Assembly: GCA_947489705.1 (NCBI GenBank)
Contig: CANLEQ010000010.1
Coordinates: forward strand, 62,001-126,000
From: an uncultured Paracoccaceae bacterium
GTDB lineage: Bacteria; Pseudomonadota; Alphaproteobacteria; Rhodobacterales; Rhodobacteraceae
Direction of reading: 5' to 3'
Length of the DNA: 64,000 nt
The position numbers were made by a program, and so were the translations under genes. Of the stretch, positions 35,589 to 44,904 are shown piece after piece. The notes beneath the pieces were generated by a model. It was not told the DNA's origin. It did no database searches and saw nothing but the letters and a program-made list of their open reading frames with translations. How positions within the stretch are numbered: the stretch's first letter is position 1; each line of letters opens with the position of its first letter.

Positions 35589-36143
35589 ATGACGTTGAAG
35601 ATCAAGAAGGGTACGTCGAAGCATTCGGCCTACGATCTGCGCAACCCCAATTCCTCCGTGAGCGAACGCCATACGCTGGCGGTGATCGTGGACAACGAGG
35701 CCGGCGTGCTGGCGCGCGTGATCGGCCTTTTCTCGGGCCGGGGCTACAATATCGAAAGCCTGACCGTGGCCGAGATCGACCATACCGGGCATACCTCGCG
35801 CATCACCATCGTGACGACAGGAACCCCGGCGGTGATCGTGCAGATCAAGGCTCAGCTCGGGCGCATCGTCCCTGTCCACGAGGTGCATGACCTGACGGTC
35901 GAAGGTCCGAGCGTCGAGCGCGAGCTCGCGCTCTTCAAGGTTTCGGGACAGGGCGAAAAACGGGTGGAGGCGCTGCGGCTGGCGGATGTGTTCCGCTCCC
36001 GCGTGGTCGACAGCACGTTGGAGACATTCACCTTCGAGCTGACGGGAAGCCCGCAGAAGATAGACGCCTTCGCCGATCTGATGCGCCCCCTAGGCCTCAA
36101 GGAACTCGCGCGCACAGGTGTCGCTGCTTTGTCGCGTGGCTAG
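35589..36143 (+). CDS. ilvH: Acetolactate synthase small (regulatory) subunit
   Basis: This subunit activates IlvB and confers feedback inhibition by valine. It has an N-terminal ACT domain (HTLAVIVDNEAGVLARVIGL, then FSGRGYNIESLTV) and the ALS_ss_C domain ending in LKELARTGVAALSRG. At 184 residues it is slightly longer than E. coli IlvH because of an N-terminal extension (TLKIKKGTSKHSAYDLRNPN). AAAGGA precedes the ATG at 35589; a GTG six codons earlier is rejected. Confidence 0.96.
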   Translation: MTLKIKKGTSKHSAYDLRNPNSSVSERHTLAVIVDNEAGVLARVIGLFSGRGYNIESLTVAEIDHTGHTSRITIVTTGTPAVIVQIKAQLGRIVPVHEVHDLTVEGPSVERELALFKVSGQGEKRVEALRLADVFRSRVVDSTLETFTFELTGSPQKIDAFADLMRPLGLKELARTGVAALSRG

Positions 36144-36268
36144 CATGCAACAGATCGCCGGAAGACTAGCCTCGGCAGGCCATCTTGCCGCTGACGGCTG
36201 AATGCTCAACGAATTCCTTACCTTTCGCGTCGAACTTGACCGTATCTTCTGATGCAAGGGACAAGCCG

Positions 36269-36361
36269 ATGTCGAAACAGGATCAACCGAAGCCGAAGCC
36301 GCGCGGCACGAACGAGACACCACGACCGATCGTGCGGTTCCACGACTGGGCGAGCATCTGA
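36269..36361 (+). CDS. Possible 30-residue basic small protein
   Basis: A short frame with AAGGGA 8-9 nt before its ATG encodes a Lys/Pro-rich peptide (start MSKQDQPKPKPRGTNETPRP, end VRFHDWASI). The proline-rich, basic composition and the good ribosome binding site favour translation, but I recognise no family and the frame is short enough to arise by chance. It fills most of the 293-nt gap between ilvH and the DUF4112 gene; the rest of that gap shows nothing clear. Confidence 0.4.
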   Translation: MSKQDQPKPKPRGTNETPRPIVRFHDWASI

Positions 36362-36436
36362 GACGAACGGACCGGTCGCGATTCATTCGCGGTCGGACTG
36401 CGCGGAACTCCGGCATGACCCGCCGTGTTGGGCCGC

Positions 36437-36859
36437 ATGAACCAGCACCCCCATCTCAAGCGCCTCGAACGGCTTGAACGCCTTTCGGTACGACTCGACA
36501 GCGCGTTTCGCATTCCTATGACGTCGATCCGCGTCGGGTGGGACCCGATCGTCAGCGTCGTGCCCGTGATTGGCGACGCGTTGGCGCTCGCCCCGGGCGC
36601 CTACATCATCAACGAATCCCGCGCGGCGGGCTTGCCGCGACATAAATTGATCCGTCAGGCGATCAATTGCGGCATCGATTTCGCGATCGGCTCGATCCCC
36701 GTTCTCGGAACCATTTTCGATGTCGGTTTTCGCTCCAACCGCCGGAACGTCGCGATCCTCAGAGAGCATCTGGAGGATCAAATGCGAAAGACCCCCGCCG
36801 AAGGCGAGGGCCATTTGTCGTCCCACCATCCCGAAACGGGCGGTAGCCGCGGAGCTTAG
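36437..36859 (+). CDS. DUF4112 protein
   Basis: The 140-residue protein has the DUF4112 pattern: a charged N-terminal helix ([20 protein letters not shown]), then [26 protein letters not shown] and [24 protein letters not shown], two glycine-rich hydrophobic segments that could be membrane-associated. The function of the family is unknown. The ATG at 36437 is chosen over a TTG four codons upstream; neither has a clear ribosome binding site. Its stop codon overlaps the ndk stop by 4 nt on the opposite strand. Confidence 0.85.
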   Translation: MNQHPHLKRLERLERLSVRLDSAFRIPMTSIRVGWDPIVSVVPVIGDALALAPGAYIINESRAAGLPRHKLIRQAINCGIDFAIGSIPVLGTIFDVGFRSNRRNVAILREHLEDQMRKTPAEGEGHLSSHHPETGGSRGA

Positions 36860-37278
36860 CCCACGATCTCCAGCCCGGCAAAGAAGAACGAGATCTCTTC
36901 CTTGGCGGTTTCGGGAGCATCGGAGCCGTGAACTGAATTCTCGCCAACCGATTCGGCAAATTCGGCGCGGATCGTCCCGGCCTCTGCATCGGCGGGATTG
37001 GTGGCGCCCATAACTTCGCGATTCTTCGCGATCGCGCTCTCGCCTTCCAGAACCTGAACGATCACGGGCTCGGAGGCCATGAATTCGCAAAGCTCGTCGT
37101 AGAACGGCCGTTCCGCATGCACCCGGTAGAATTCGCCGGCTTGTGCCTTGGTCAGCTGGATCCGCTTTTGTGCCACGATGCGAAGGCCCGCATCCTCGAA
37201 CTTGGCATTGATCTTGCCGGTCAGGTTGCGCCGGGTCGCGTCGGGCTTGATGATGGAAAGTGTACGCTCGGTGGCCAT
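36856..37278 (-). CDS. ndk: Nucleoside-diphosphate kinase
   Basis: Ndk transfers phosphate from NTPs to NDPs through a phospho-histidine. The N-terminal [11 protein letters not shown] and the active-site His in [13 protein letters not shown] are plain, and 140 residues is the usual size. A perfect AGGAGG lies 6 nt before the ATG at 37278; the longer open frame upstream is not supported. The gene converges with the DUF4112 gene with overlapping stop codons, so each may interfere with the other's 3' end. Confidence 0.98.
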   Translation of the reverse strand: MATERTLSIIKPDATRRNLTGKINAKFEDAGLRIVAQKRIQLTKAQAGEFYRVHAERPFYDELCEFMASEPVIVQVLEGESAIAKNREVMGATNPADAEAGTIRAEFAESVGENSVHGSDAPETAKEEISFFFAGLEIVG

Positions 37279-37436
37279 GTCTTGCCTCCTGTTATGCTCA
37301 AGCAGACACCGTGTCCGCCTACAATTTGCGCGTTCCGATAGCATGCGGTCACGCCATTGAAAAGCGCCGCGATCTCCGCGGTGCGCGATCCGTCGCGAGG
37401 CTTCCCCCCCGCCGCGCGCTCTGCTAAGCGCCGCGC

Positions 37437-39284
37437 ATGCTTCGCATCAACGATATCACCTATGCCGTCGAAGGCCGGACCCTCTTCGAAGGGGCCTCCG
37501 CGACCATTCCCGAGGGGCACAAGGTCGGCGTGGTCGGCCGCAACGGAACCGGCAAGACGACGCTCTTCCGTCTGATAAGGGGCGAGCTTGTGCTCGAGGG
37601 CGGCACGATCGGCCTGCCGCCCCGCGCGCGGATCGGCGGCGTGCGTCAGGAGGTTCCGTCGTCGGACGTCTCGTTGCTCGATACCGTGCTGGCCGCGGAC
37701 GCCGAGCGGGCGTCGCTTCTGGCCGAAGCCGAGACCACGACCGATCCCGGCCGCATCGCCGAGGTTCAGACCAGGCTCGCCGATATCGACGCGTGGTCCG
37801 GGGAGGCGCGCGCCACGCAATTGTTGCGGGGCCTGGGCTTCACGCAGCAGGAAGTCGCGATGCCCTGCAGCGCCTTCTCCGGCGGCTGGCGGATGCGCGT
37901 GGCGCTTGCCGGCGTGCTGTTCTCGCAGCCCGACGTCCTGCTGCTCGACGAGCCCACGAACTACCTCGATCTCGAAGGGGCGCTGTGGCTGGAGAGTTAC
38001 CTGACGCGCTATCCGCACACCGTCATCATCATCAGCCACGATCGCGGCCTTCTCAACCGTTCGGTCGGCGCGATCCTGCATCTCGAAGCCAAGAAGCTGA
38101 CGCTCTACACCGGCAACTACGACACCTTCGCGCGGACGAAAGCCGCGCAAGCGGCCGCGGCCGAGAGCCAGGCCAAGAAAACCGATGCGCGTCGCGCCCA
38201 TCTTCAGAAATTCGTCGACCGCTTCCGCGCGCAGGCCACGAAGGCCAAGCAGGCGCAGTCGCGCATCAAGATGATCGAGAAGCTCGAAACCATCCAGACG
38301 CCGCAGGAAGCCGCCCTGCGCGCCTTCACCTTTCCCGAGCCCGAGGAATTGTCACCTCCCATCGTCAATCTGGAATCGGCCAGCGTCGGCTATGGCGAGC
38401 GTGTCGTGCTGGGCAAGATGACGCTCAGGATCGATCAGGACGACCGGATCGCGCTCCTTGGCCGGAACGGCGAAGGAAAATCGACGCTTTCCAAGCTGCT
38501 GGCCGGTAAACTTGATCCAATGGGCGGCAATATCACCACCGCGTCCAAACTGCGTGTGGGTTATTTCGCGCAGCATCAGGTGGACGAACTTCATATCGAC
38601 GAGACGCCGATCGACCATATCCGACGCCTGCGCCCCGAGGAGGCGCCGGCCCGGCATCGGTCACGTCTCGCCGGGTTCGGGCTCGGAGCCGATCAGGCCG
38701 AGACACTGGTCGGCAAGCTTTCGGGCGGGCAGAAGGCGCGCCTGTCGCTGCTGCTCGCGACGATCGACGCGCCGCACATGCTCATCCTCGACGAGCCGAC
38801 GAACCATCTCGACATGGAAAGCCGCGAGGCGCTGGTCGATGCGCTGACGGCCTATAGCGGCGCGGTCATTCTCGTCAGCCACGACATGCACCTTCTGAGC
38901 CTCGTGGCCGACCGGCTCTGGCTGGTGAAGGGCGGACGCGTCGTGCCGTTCGACGACGATCTCGACGCCTACCGCCGTATGCTGCTGCAACCCGAAGAGC
39001 CGAAGAAGAAGGAGGCGCCCAAGCCCGCACCGAAACGCGCCAGTCGCGATGACATCCTCGCGCTTCGTTCGGAGGTCCGGAAGGGCGAGGCGCGCGTCGA
39101 GAAGCTGAGCGAGATGCGCGACAAGCTCGCCAGGAAGCTCGCCGATCCCGCTCTCTACGACGACGGCCGCATGGGCGAGCTCGAGACATGGAATCGCAAA
39201 TACGCTGAAGTGATGGACGGGCTGGGACGGGCCGAAGCGCTCTGGATGGCAGCGCTCGAAAAGCTCGAAAGGGCCGAGGCGTGA
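37437..39284 (+). CDS. ABC-F family ATPase
   Basis: Two ABC domains lie in one 615-residue chain without membrane segments: Walker [10 protein letters not shown] and signature FSGGWRMR in the first, GRNGEGKST and [10 protein letters not shown] in the second, each followed by [11 protein letters not shown]-type or [11 protein letters not shown]-type Walker B motifs. Between them is the ABC-F linker (about residues 235-300), rich in Lys/Ala, and the C-terminus is a charged coiled coil. ABC-F proteins act on the ribosome. The architecture is closest to YheS/Uup types; a resistance role is not suggested. No ribosome binding site is evident before the ATG, and the mRNA may be leaderless. Confidence 0.93.
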   Translation: MLRINDITYAVEGRTLFEGASATIPEGHKVGVVGRNGTGKTTLFRLIRGELVLEGGTIGLPPRARIGGVRQEVPSSDVSLLDTVLAADAERASLLAEAETTTDPGRIAEVQTRLADIDAWSGEARATQLLRGLGFTQQEVAMPCSAFSGGWRMRVALAGVLFSQPDVLLLDEPTNYLDLEGALWLESYLTRYPHTVIIISHDRGLLNRSVGAILHLEAKKLTLYTGNYDTFARTKAAQAAAAESQAKKTDARRAHLQKFVDRFRAQATKAKQAQSRIKMIEKLETIQTPQEAALRAFTFPEPEELSPPIVNLESASVGYGERVVLGKMTLRIDQDDRIALLGRNGEGKSTLSKLLAGKLDPMGGNITTASKLRVGYFAQHQVDELHIDETPIDHIRRLRPEEAPARHRSRLAGFGLGADQAETLVGKLSGGQKARLSLLLATIDAPHMLILDEPTNHLDMESREALVDALTAYSGAVILVSHDMHLLSLVADRLWLVKGGRVVPFDDDLDAYRRMLLQPEEPKKKEAPKPAPKRASRDDILALRSEVRKGEARVEKLSEMRDKLARKLADPALYDDGRMGELETWNRKYAEVMDGLGRAEALWMAALEKLERAEA

Positions 39285-39342
39285 CAGGACGCGTGCCGCG
39301 CGCGGGCAACCCGCTCCGCGCCTGCCGACCAAGTGCCCCCTG

Positions 39343-39969
39343 ATGCCGATGGAGTTCTACGTCACCACGTTCGTGACGCTCTTCGTCATCATCGATCCGA
39401 TCGGCACGACGCCGATCTTCGTGGCCCTGACGCAAGGGATGAACCGCGCCCGCCGGCGCGCCATCGCGATCCGCGCCTGCATTCTGGGCACGGTCATCCT
39501 CTTTCTTTTCGGGATCCTGGGCGAGCAATTGCTGAGCTTCGTGGGCATCTCGATGCCGGCCTTCCGGATTGCCGGCGGGATATTGCTGTTTCTCACGGCG
39601 CTGGAGATGCTCTTCGGGCGCCGGACGCAGCGGCGACAGGACCAGGCGGAAGCCGACGAGACCGAACCCGGCGACGATCCGTCGGTCTTTCCGCTGGCGA
39701 TACCGCTCCTCGCCGGGCCGGGGGGCATCGCCTCGATCATCCTGCTCACGAACCAGACGGGCGGCGATTTCTGGGCACAGGCAGGCATCTTCCTGGTGAT
39801 GCTCGGGATCTTCGCGATCGTCTTCGTTCTCTTCCTGCTCGCCAACCTGATCGAACGGGCGCTCGGCGATACCGGTATCCTGGTCGTCACGCGCCTTCTG
39901 GGGATGCTGCTCGCGGCGTTGTCGGTCCAGTTCGTGCTCGAAGGACTTGCCAACTTCGGGATCGCCTGA
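39343..39969 (+). CDS. MarC family integral membrane protein
   Basis: The 208-residue protein has six predicted helices and the MarC pattern, with VVIIDP-like FVIIDPIGTTPIFVALTQG at the start and PLAIPLLAGPGGIASIILL in the middle. Despite its name, the family has no proven role in drug resistance. The start could be either of two ATGs two codons apart. A second MarC gene lies at the other end of the window (60.7 kb). Confidence 0.9.
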   Translation: MPMEFYVTTFVTLFVIIDPIGTTPIFVALTQGMNRARRRAIAIRACILGTVILFLFGILGEQLLSFVGISMPAFRIAGGILLFLTALEMLFGRRTQRRQDQAEADETEPGDDPSVFPLAIPLLAGPGGIASIILLTNQTGGDFWAQAGIFLVMLGIFAIVFVLFLLANLIERALGDTGILVVTRLLGMLLAALSVQFVLEGLANFGIA

Positions 39970-40005
39970 GTTGGCAAGGCGGCCGGCGATGCATATCTCG
40001 GCGGC

Positions 40006-40581
40006 ATGACCGGATCATCTTTCGCCTCCATTCTCTACCTCGTGCTGCTGGGGTGTTTCATCGGCAGCTATTTCCTCGTGGCACGCCAGAATCTCGGCAA
40101 GACGATGCAGCAGGCGGCGATCTGGGCTTTGATCTTTTTCGGCGCCGTGGCCGCGGCGGCCCTCTGGTCGGATGTCAGCGACGAGGTCATGCCGCGCCAG
40201 AACCTCGCTTCAGACGGGACGATCGAGGTGCCGAGGGGTTTCGACGGGCATTACCGCGTGACCCTCGAAATCGACGGGGCAGAAGTGCCGTTCATCGTCG
40301 ATACCGGCGCGTCGGACCTGGTCCTGAGCCGCGACGATGCCATGCGGGTGGGGATCGATCCCGATGCGCTGGCCTATCTCGGCCGCGCCCAGACGGCAAA
40401 CGGCACCGTGCCCATGGCGCGCGTCGTGCTCGACCGGGTGAGCCTCGGGGGGGTCGTCGAACGCGATGTGGGGGCTTCCGTGAATGGCGGCGACATGGAC
40501 GCCTCGCTGCTCGGAATGAGCTACCTCGCCCGGTTCGGCCGGATCGAGATCGAGGGAGACACCCTGAGCCTCACGCGCTGA
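40006..40581 (+). CDS. Retropepsin-like aspartic protease (TIGR02281 type)
   Basis: Two N-terminal hydrophobic segments (about residues 8-26 and 36-53) anchor a C-terminal retropepsin-like domain with the active-site motif DTGAS in VPFIVDTGASDLVLS and a later LLGMSYLARF. This matches the clan AA membrane aspartic proteases of alphaproteobacteria. Such proteins may act as dimers in the periplasm; the substrate is unknown. It lies 36 nt after marC and converges with holC. Confidence 0.9.
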   Translation: MTGSSFASILYLVLLGCFIGSYFLVARQNLGKTMQQAAIWALIFFGAVAAAALWSDVSDEVMPRQNLASDGTIEVPRGFDGHYRVTLEIDGAEVPFIVDTGASDLVLSRDDAMRVGIDPDALAYLGRAQTANGTVPMARVVLDRVSLGGVVERDVGASVNGGDMDASLLGMSYLARFGRIEIEGDTLSLTR

Positions 40582-40582
40582 G

Positions 40583-40609
40583 GGCGCTTGCCCGAAATTT
40601 CGGGGCGCC
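40583..40609. terminator. Nested palindrome between convergent genes
   Basis: GGCGC-TTG-CCCGAAATTTCGGG-GCGCC is an inverted repeat with a perfect 14-nt core, located just after the protease stop codon and 25 nt after the holC stop on the other strand. It could act as a bidirectional terminator, though no T-run follows on either strand. Confidence 0.45.
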
Positions 40610-40633
40610 GGACACGTCTTCGTTCCCGAAGTT

Positions 40634-41092
40634 TCAGCTTTCGGCCTTCTTCTCCCATTTGCCCGATTCCTCCGACCAGTATTGCGCCGACGCGCCCCCT
40701 CTGGTCAGCGTGCGCCATTGTCCCCGCGCCTTCTCGAGCGCACCGTCATCCGTTCCGTCGAAGAGGATGCAGACCCTTTCGAGCGCGGTGACCTCGCCCA
40801 GCGCGATGTCGGCGCCGTCCACGCTCATGAGGCAAGCGATCCCGGGCGGAAGCTCGGCGGAGGGGCTCAGCAGGATCGGCTGCGCATCGTCATGGGCCCC
40901 GCCGGCCATTCCGTGCGGCAGAAACCCGTCATCCGAATGGGTCCACAAGGCGAGGTCGAGCGCCTCGAGCCGCACGGCGTTGCCACCGCGGATGCAAATC
41001 CGCCAGCCCGCCCCGAGCGCCCGTTCCAGAAGGCTCGGCAGGACCATTTCCACCGGGCGACGGGTCAGGTGATAGAAATACGCGGCGCCCAT
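40634..41092 (-). CDS. holC: DNA polymerase III subunit chi
   Basis: The 152-residue protein has the HolC start (AAYFYHLTRRPVEMVLPSLLERAL) and the LALWTHSDDGFLPHG segment of the chi subunit, which links the clamp loader to single-strand binding protein at the replication fork. Its ATG overlaps the pepA stop codon by 1 nt (TGATG), so it is translationally coupled to pepA. The pepA-holC arrangement divergent from lptFG is also seen in gammaproteobacteria. Confidence 0.93.
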   Translation of the reverse strand: MGAAYFYHLTRRPVEMVLPSLLERALGAGWRICIRGGNAVRLEALDLALWTHSDDGFLPHGMAGGAHDDAQPILLSPSAELPPGIACLMSVDGADIALGEVTALERVCILFDGTDDGALEKARGQWRTLTRGGASAQYWSEESGKWEKKAES

Positions 41093-42561
41093 CACCGCTC
41101 CGACATGTCGCGGATCATCCGGTCTAGGGCGCGCACGCCCCAGCCCGATGCCCCCTTGGGCGCGAAGGGACTGTCGGATTTGGTGCTGGCAACGCCTGCG
41201 ATGTCGATATGGCACCAGGGCGTCCCGTCCTTGACGAAGCGGTGCAGGAACTCGGCGGCGGTGATCGATCCCGCGGGGCGTCCGCCCACGTTCTTCACAT
41301 CGGCGATGCGCGACTCCAGCAGCTTGGCATAGCTCTTGCCGAGCGGCATGCGCCATGCCCCCTCGCCCTCGCGCCCCGCGGCATCGAGAAGTGCCGCGCA
41401 CAGGCCGTCGTCGTTGGAGAACACCCCTGCATTCTCGTGGCCGAGGCCCACGATGATCGCACCGGTGAGGGTCGCCAGATCGATCAGGCCAGAGGGCTTG
41501 AACCGATCCTGCGCATACCACATCACGTCGCACAGAACGAGGCGGCCCTCGGCGTCGGTATTGATCACCTCGATCGTGTCGCCCTTCATCGACCGCACCA
41601 CGTCGCCCGGACGGGTCGCGTTCGGGCCCGGCATGTTCTCGACGAGGCCCACGAGACCGACGACATTGGCGCGCGCGCCGCGCAGGGCCAGCGTCTTCAT
41701 CACCCCCGCGACCACGCCCGCGCCCCCCATATCCATCGTCATGTCTTCCATGCCCCCGGCGGGCTTGAGCGAGATGCCTCCCGTATCGAAGACCACGCCC
41801 TTGCCCACCAGGGCGAGCGGCGGCTCGTCGCCACCCCCCTCCCAGCGCATGACGACCACCTTGGAGGGGCTGTCGCTGCCCTGCCCCACGGCGAGAAGCG
41901 CCCCCATCCCGAGCTCGGCCAGAGCCTCCTCGTCGAGCACCTCGACCTTGAGACCGTACTCCGCGAGGGCTTCGAGCTGGCGCGCGAATTCCACGGTCGT
42001 CAGCATGTTGGCCGGCGCGTTGACCAGATCGCGGGTGAAGAACACCCCCTCGGCCACCGCGCTGAGCGCCGCGCCGTCGATCCCGGCCGGATCCGTCACC
42101 ATGAACGTGAGCTTGCGCGGCCCGGGCGTGTCGTCGTCGGGATCGGCGGTCTTGTGGTCGAGATACTCGTAGCCGCGCAGCAACGCCCCGAGCGCGATCG
42201 CCTCGGCGTTGCGACGATTGCCGGCGACGATCGTCAGGTCCCCGGCGGCCGCGCGCGCCAGGCCGACGCCCGCCTGCCGCGCAAGATCCGCATCCGCCCG
42301 CTTGTCGAGGCGCGCGACCAACACGCTCTCGGCGACCATGCCTGCGGGCCAGGCGATGGCGCGGGTCTCGCCGGGTGACATTCGCCTGGCCGACGCGCTC
42401 TCGGCGAAGCGCGCGACCGCTCCCTTCGTCAGCCGGTTGACCCGCCGCCCCGCCGTCCCGAGCCGCCCTTCCTCGCCCAGGATGACCGCGACGCTGCCTT
42501 TGGCCTCGGCGAGCCGATCCAGGTCCACGGGCACGATCTCGAGAGTGGCGGGGCGGGTCAT
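41092..42561 (-). CDS. pepA: Leucyl aminopeptidase (M17)
   Basis: The 489-residue protein is a cytoplasmic M17 aminopeptidase with two metal ions. The signature NTDAEGRL, the metal-binding VGKGVVFDTGGISLKP, and the catalytic region near MDMGGAGVVAGVMKTLA are all present. It removes N-terminal residues from peptides and, in some bacteria, binds DNA as a regulator. It is divergent from the lpt operon with about 130 nt between starts, and co-transcribed with holC. Confidence 0.96.
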   Translation of the reverse strand: MTRPATLEIVPVDLDRLAEAKGSVAVILGEEGRLGTAGRRVNRLTKGAVARFAESASARRMSPGETRAIAWPAGMVAESVLVARLDKRADADLARQAGVGLARAAAGDLTIVAGNRRNAEAIALGALLRGYEYLDHKTADPDDDTPGPRKLTFMVTDPAGIDGAALSAVAEGVFFTRDLVNAPANMLTTVEFARQLEALAEYGLKVEVLDEEALAELGMGALLAVGQGSDSPSKVVVMRWEGGGDEPPLALVGKGVVFDTGGISLKPAGGMEDMTMDMGGAGVVAGVMKTLALRGARANVVGLVGLVENMPGPNATRPGDVVRSMKGDTIEVINTDAEGRLVLCDVMWYAQDRFKPSGLIDLATLTGAIIVGLGHENAGVFSNDDGLCAALLDAAGREGEGAWRMPLGKSYAKLLESRIADVKNVGGRPAGSITAAEFLHRFVKDGTPWCHIDIAGVASTKSDSPFAPKGASGWGVRALDRMIRDMSER

Positions 42562-42628
42562 GGGGCATCCTTTCCGGGAAATGTCGCGCCGAACCTAGTG
42601 GGCCTCGTCCACCATGACCAGAAGGCAG

Positions 42629-42657
42629 TTTCCACGCCCTGCCCGTTGAGCTAGTCT
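42629..42657 (+). promoter_or_regulatory. Candidate promoter of the lptF operon
   Basis: TTTCCA and TAGTCT are spaced 17 nt apart. The predicted transcription start near 42664 supports the TTG at 42691, rather than an upstream TTG at 42661, as the lptF start. Similarity to consensus is modest. Confidence 0.35.
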
Positions 42658-42690
42658 CGATTGTTCAGGGACGTTCGATGGGATGGCGAA

Positions 42691-43809
42691 TTGGGTCGAT
42701 TCGACAGGTATCTTCTGTCGCAGCTCTTGATGCTGTTCGGCTTCTTCAGCCTGGTCCTGGTCCTCGTCTACTGGGTCAACCGGGCGGTCGTCCTGTTCGA
42801 ACAGTTGATCTCCAACGGCCAGTCGGCGCTGGTCTTCCTGGAATTCACCGTGCTGAGCCTGCCGAACGTCATCCGGGTGGTCCTGCCGATCTCGGCATTC
42901 GCGGCCGCGGTCTACGTAGCGAACAGGATGCGCGGCGAGAGCGAACTCGTCGTGATCCAGTCCGCCGGTTTCTCGCCCGCCCGCCTGGCCCGACCCGTCG
43001 CCGTCTTCGGCCTCTTCTGCGCCGTGGTGACGTTGGTGCTCACGCATCTGCTGGTTCCGATGTCGACCGGCCGGCTCGAGGAGCGGGGTGCCGAGATCGC
43101 CCAGGACGTGACGGCCGGCCTTCTGACGGATGGCGAATTCCTGCACCCCGCCGACGACATCACGGTTTTCATCCGGGAGATCACGCCCCGGACCGAACTC
43201 ATGGGGCTTTTCCTGTCGGATATGCGCGACCCGGCCCGGCGTGTGACCTACACGGCGCAGCGCGGATTGCTGGTCCGTACCGAGGATGGGCCGCGGCTCC
43301 TCATGTATGCGGGAGTGGTCCAGGATCTGACCCTCTCGACCGGGCGGCTCGCCACCACGCGGTTCGACAGCTTCGCCTTCGACATTTCCGATCTCGTGCA
43401 GATGTCAGACCAATCCGACCGCAGGACGGCCGAGGTCCCGACGGCGGAGCTGCTGTCGCCGACCCCGGCGCTCGTCGCGGAAACCGGCGACACGCTCGCC
43501 GAACTCGGCTTCGAGGGGCACGAACGGTTCACCCAAGGGTTGGCCGCGCTCGTCGCCCCGCTGGTGGGCTTTGCGGTGATGATGCTCGGCGGGTTCTCGC
43601 GGTTCGGGGCGTGGCGACAGATCATCGGCGCGATCTGCTGCCTCATCGGGATCGAGATGATCGACAACGTCACCGCGGGGCTGGTCCTGTCGGGCGCACC
43701 CTGGCCGCTGGCCTACCTGTCGACGGCGATGGGGCTTGCGCTCGCCGCAGGCATTCTGGCTCTGGCCGCGCGTCCGGTCCGAAGATCGCGAAGCGTGGTG
43801 GCCGCATGA
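42691..43809 (+). CDS. lptF: LPS export ABC transporter permease LptF
   Basis: LptF with LptG forms the inner-membrane permease that, powered by LptB, extracts lipopolysaccharide. The 372-residue protein has the YjgP/YjgQ pattern: first helices with DRYLLSQLLMLFGFFSL and LVYWVNRAVVLFEQLI, a periplasmic beta-jellyroll domain, and C-terminal helices with APLVGFAVMMLGGFSRFG. No ATG is available near the family start; I take TTG 42691, preceded by GGGATGG, so the protein begins (M)GRFDRY. It heads a six-gene operon and overlaps lptG by 4 nt (ATGA). Confidence 0.93.
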   Translation: MGRFDRYLLSQLLMLFGFFSLVLVLVYWVNRAVVLFEQLISNGQSALVFLEFTVLSLPNVIRVVLPISAFAAAVYVANRMRGESELVVIQSAGFSPARLARPVAVFGLFCAVVTLVLTHLLVPMSTGRLEERGAEIAQDVTAGLLTDGEFLHPADDITVFIREITPRTELMGLFLSDMRDPARRVTYTAQRGLLVRTEDGPRLLMYAGVVQDLTLSTGRLATTRFDSFAFDISDLVQMSDQSDRRTAEVPTAELLSPTPALVAETGDTLAELGFEGHERFTQGLAALVAPLVGFAVMMLGGFSRFGAWRQIIGAICCLIGIEMIDNVTAGLVLSGAPWPLAYLSTAMGLALAAGILALAARPVRRSRSVVAA

Positions 43810-44903
43810 TCCTGCACCGGTATTTCGCCCGGCGGTTCTTCGCCAGCTTCTGCCTTGTCGGCGGGATCTTCGTCGGGATCCTCCTGCTTCTCGATCTGGT
43901 GGAACAGGTCCGCCGGTTCGACGGCGACGACGCGCCGTTCGCCACGCTGCTGCGGCTTACGCTGCTCAGCGTGCCGGAAACGCTCTACCGGATCCTGCCG
44001 CTGCTGGTCATCATGGCCACATTGACCCTTTTCCTGAACCTCGCGCGGACATCGGAACTCGTGGTGACGCGCGCTTCGGGACGCTCGGCGCTCAGGGCGC
44101 TGAAGGCGCCCCTGGTCGTGGCACTGGTGATCGGCGCCGTTGCGGTCGCCGCCTTCAATCCCATCGTCGCCGCCACGACCAAGCAATACGACATCGCCGC
44201 GGCGCGCATCTCCGGCAACGACCGCAGCGCCCTGTCGATCAGCGACGAGGGGCTCTGGCTGCGCCAAAGCGGTGCCGCAGGCGGGCAGACGGTGATCCGG
44301 GCCTCTCGCGCCAACCGCGAAGGCACCGTGCTCTACGGGACGAGCTTTCTCGGCTTCGTCTCGTCGGGCGATCCGGTCTTCCGCATCGAGGCGCGATCCG
44401 CGCGGCTGGAACAGGGGATCTGGATCCTCACCGATGCCAAGGAATGGCGGTTCGACAGCCCCAATCCCGAACAGGGTGCACGTCTCTACGACACGCTCGA
44501 AATCGAGGCGACGCTGACGGCGACGCAGATCCTCGAAAGCTTCGCCACCCCTTCGGCCGTGTCGATCTGGGACCTGCCGGCCTTCATCTCCCGCCTCGAG
44601 AATTCGGGCTTCTCGGCGCGTCGCCACCGCGTCTGGCTTCAGATGGAGCTTGCGACCCCGCTTCTGCTGGTGGCCATGGTACTGGTCGGCGCGGGCTTCA
44701 CGATGCGCCATACCCGGTTCGGGCGCACGGGGATGATGGTGCTGCTGGCGCTCGGAATGGGGTTCTCCCTTTTCTTCATCCGCAATTTCGCGCAGATCCT
44801 GGGTGAGAATGGCCAGATCCCCATCCTTCTGGCCGCCTGGGGGCCGCCGGTCGCGGCCATATTGCTGCCGCTGGGGCTGCTGCTGCATTGGGAGGACGGC
44901 TGA
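43806..44903 (+). CDS. lptG: LPS export ABC transporter permease LptG
   Basis: The 365-residue partner of LptF starts with ILHRYFARRFFASF, has two N-terminal helix pairs (LVGGIFVGILLLLDLVEQV; YRILPLLVIMATLTLFLNLA), a jellyroll periplasmic domain and C-terminal helices with GFTMRHTRFGRTGMM, as in LptG. Its ATG overlaps the lptF stop codon. The periplasmic bridge component LptA, LptC and the ATPase LptB are not in the window. Confidence 0.95.
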   Translation: MILHRYFARRFFASFCLVGGIFVGILLLLDLVEQVRRFDGDDAPFATLLRLTLLSVPETLYRILPLLVIMATLTLFLNLARTSELVVTRASGRSALRALKAPLVVALVIGAVAVAAFNPIVAATTKQYDIAAARISGNDRSALSISDEGLWLRQSGAAGGQTVIRASRANREGTVLYGTSFLGFVSSGDPVFRIEARSARLEQGIWILTDAKEWRFDSPNPEQGARLYDTLEIEATLTATQILESFATPSAVSIWDLPAFISRLENSGFSARRHRVWLQMELATPLLLVAMVLVGAGFTMRHTRFGRTGMMVLLALGMGFSLFFIRNFAQILGENGQIPILLAAWGPPVAAILLPLGLLLHWEDG

Positions 44904-44904
44904 G

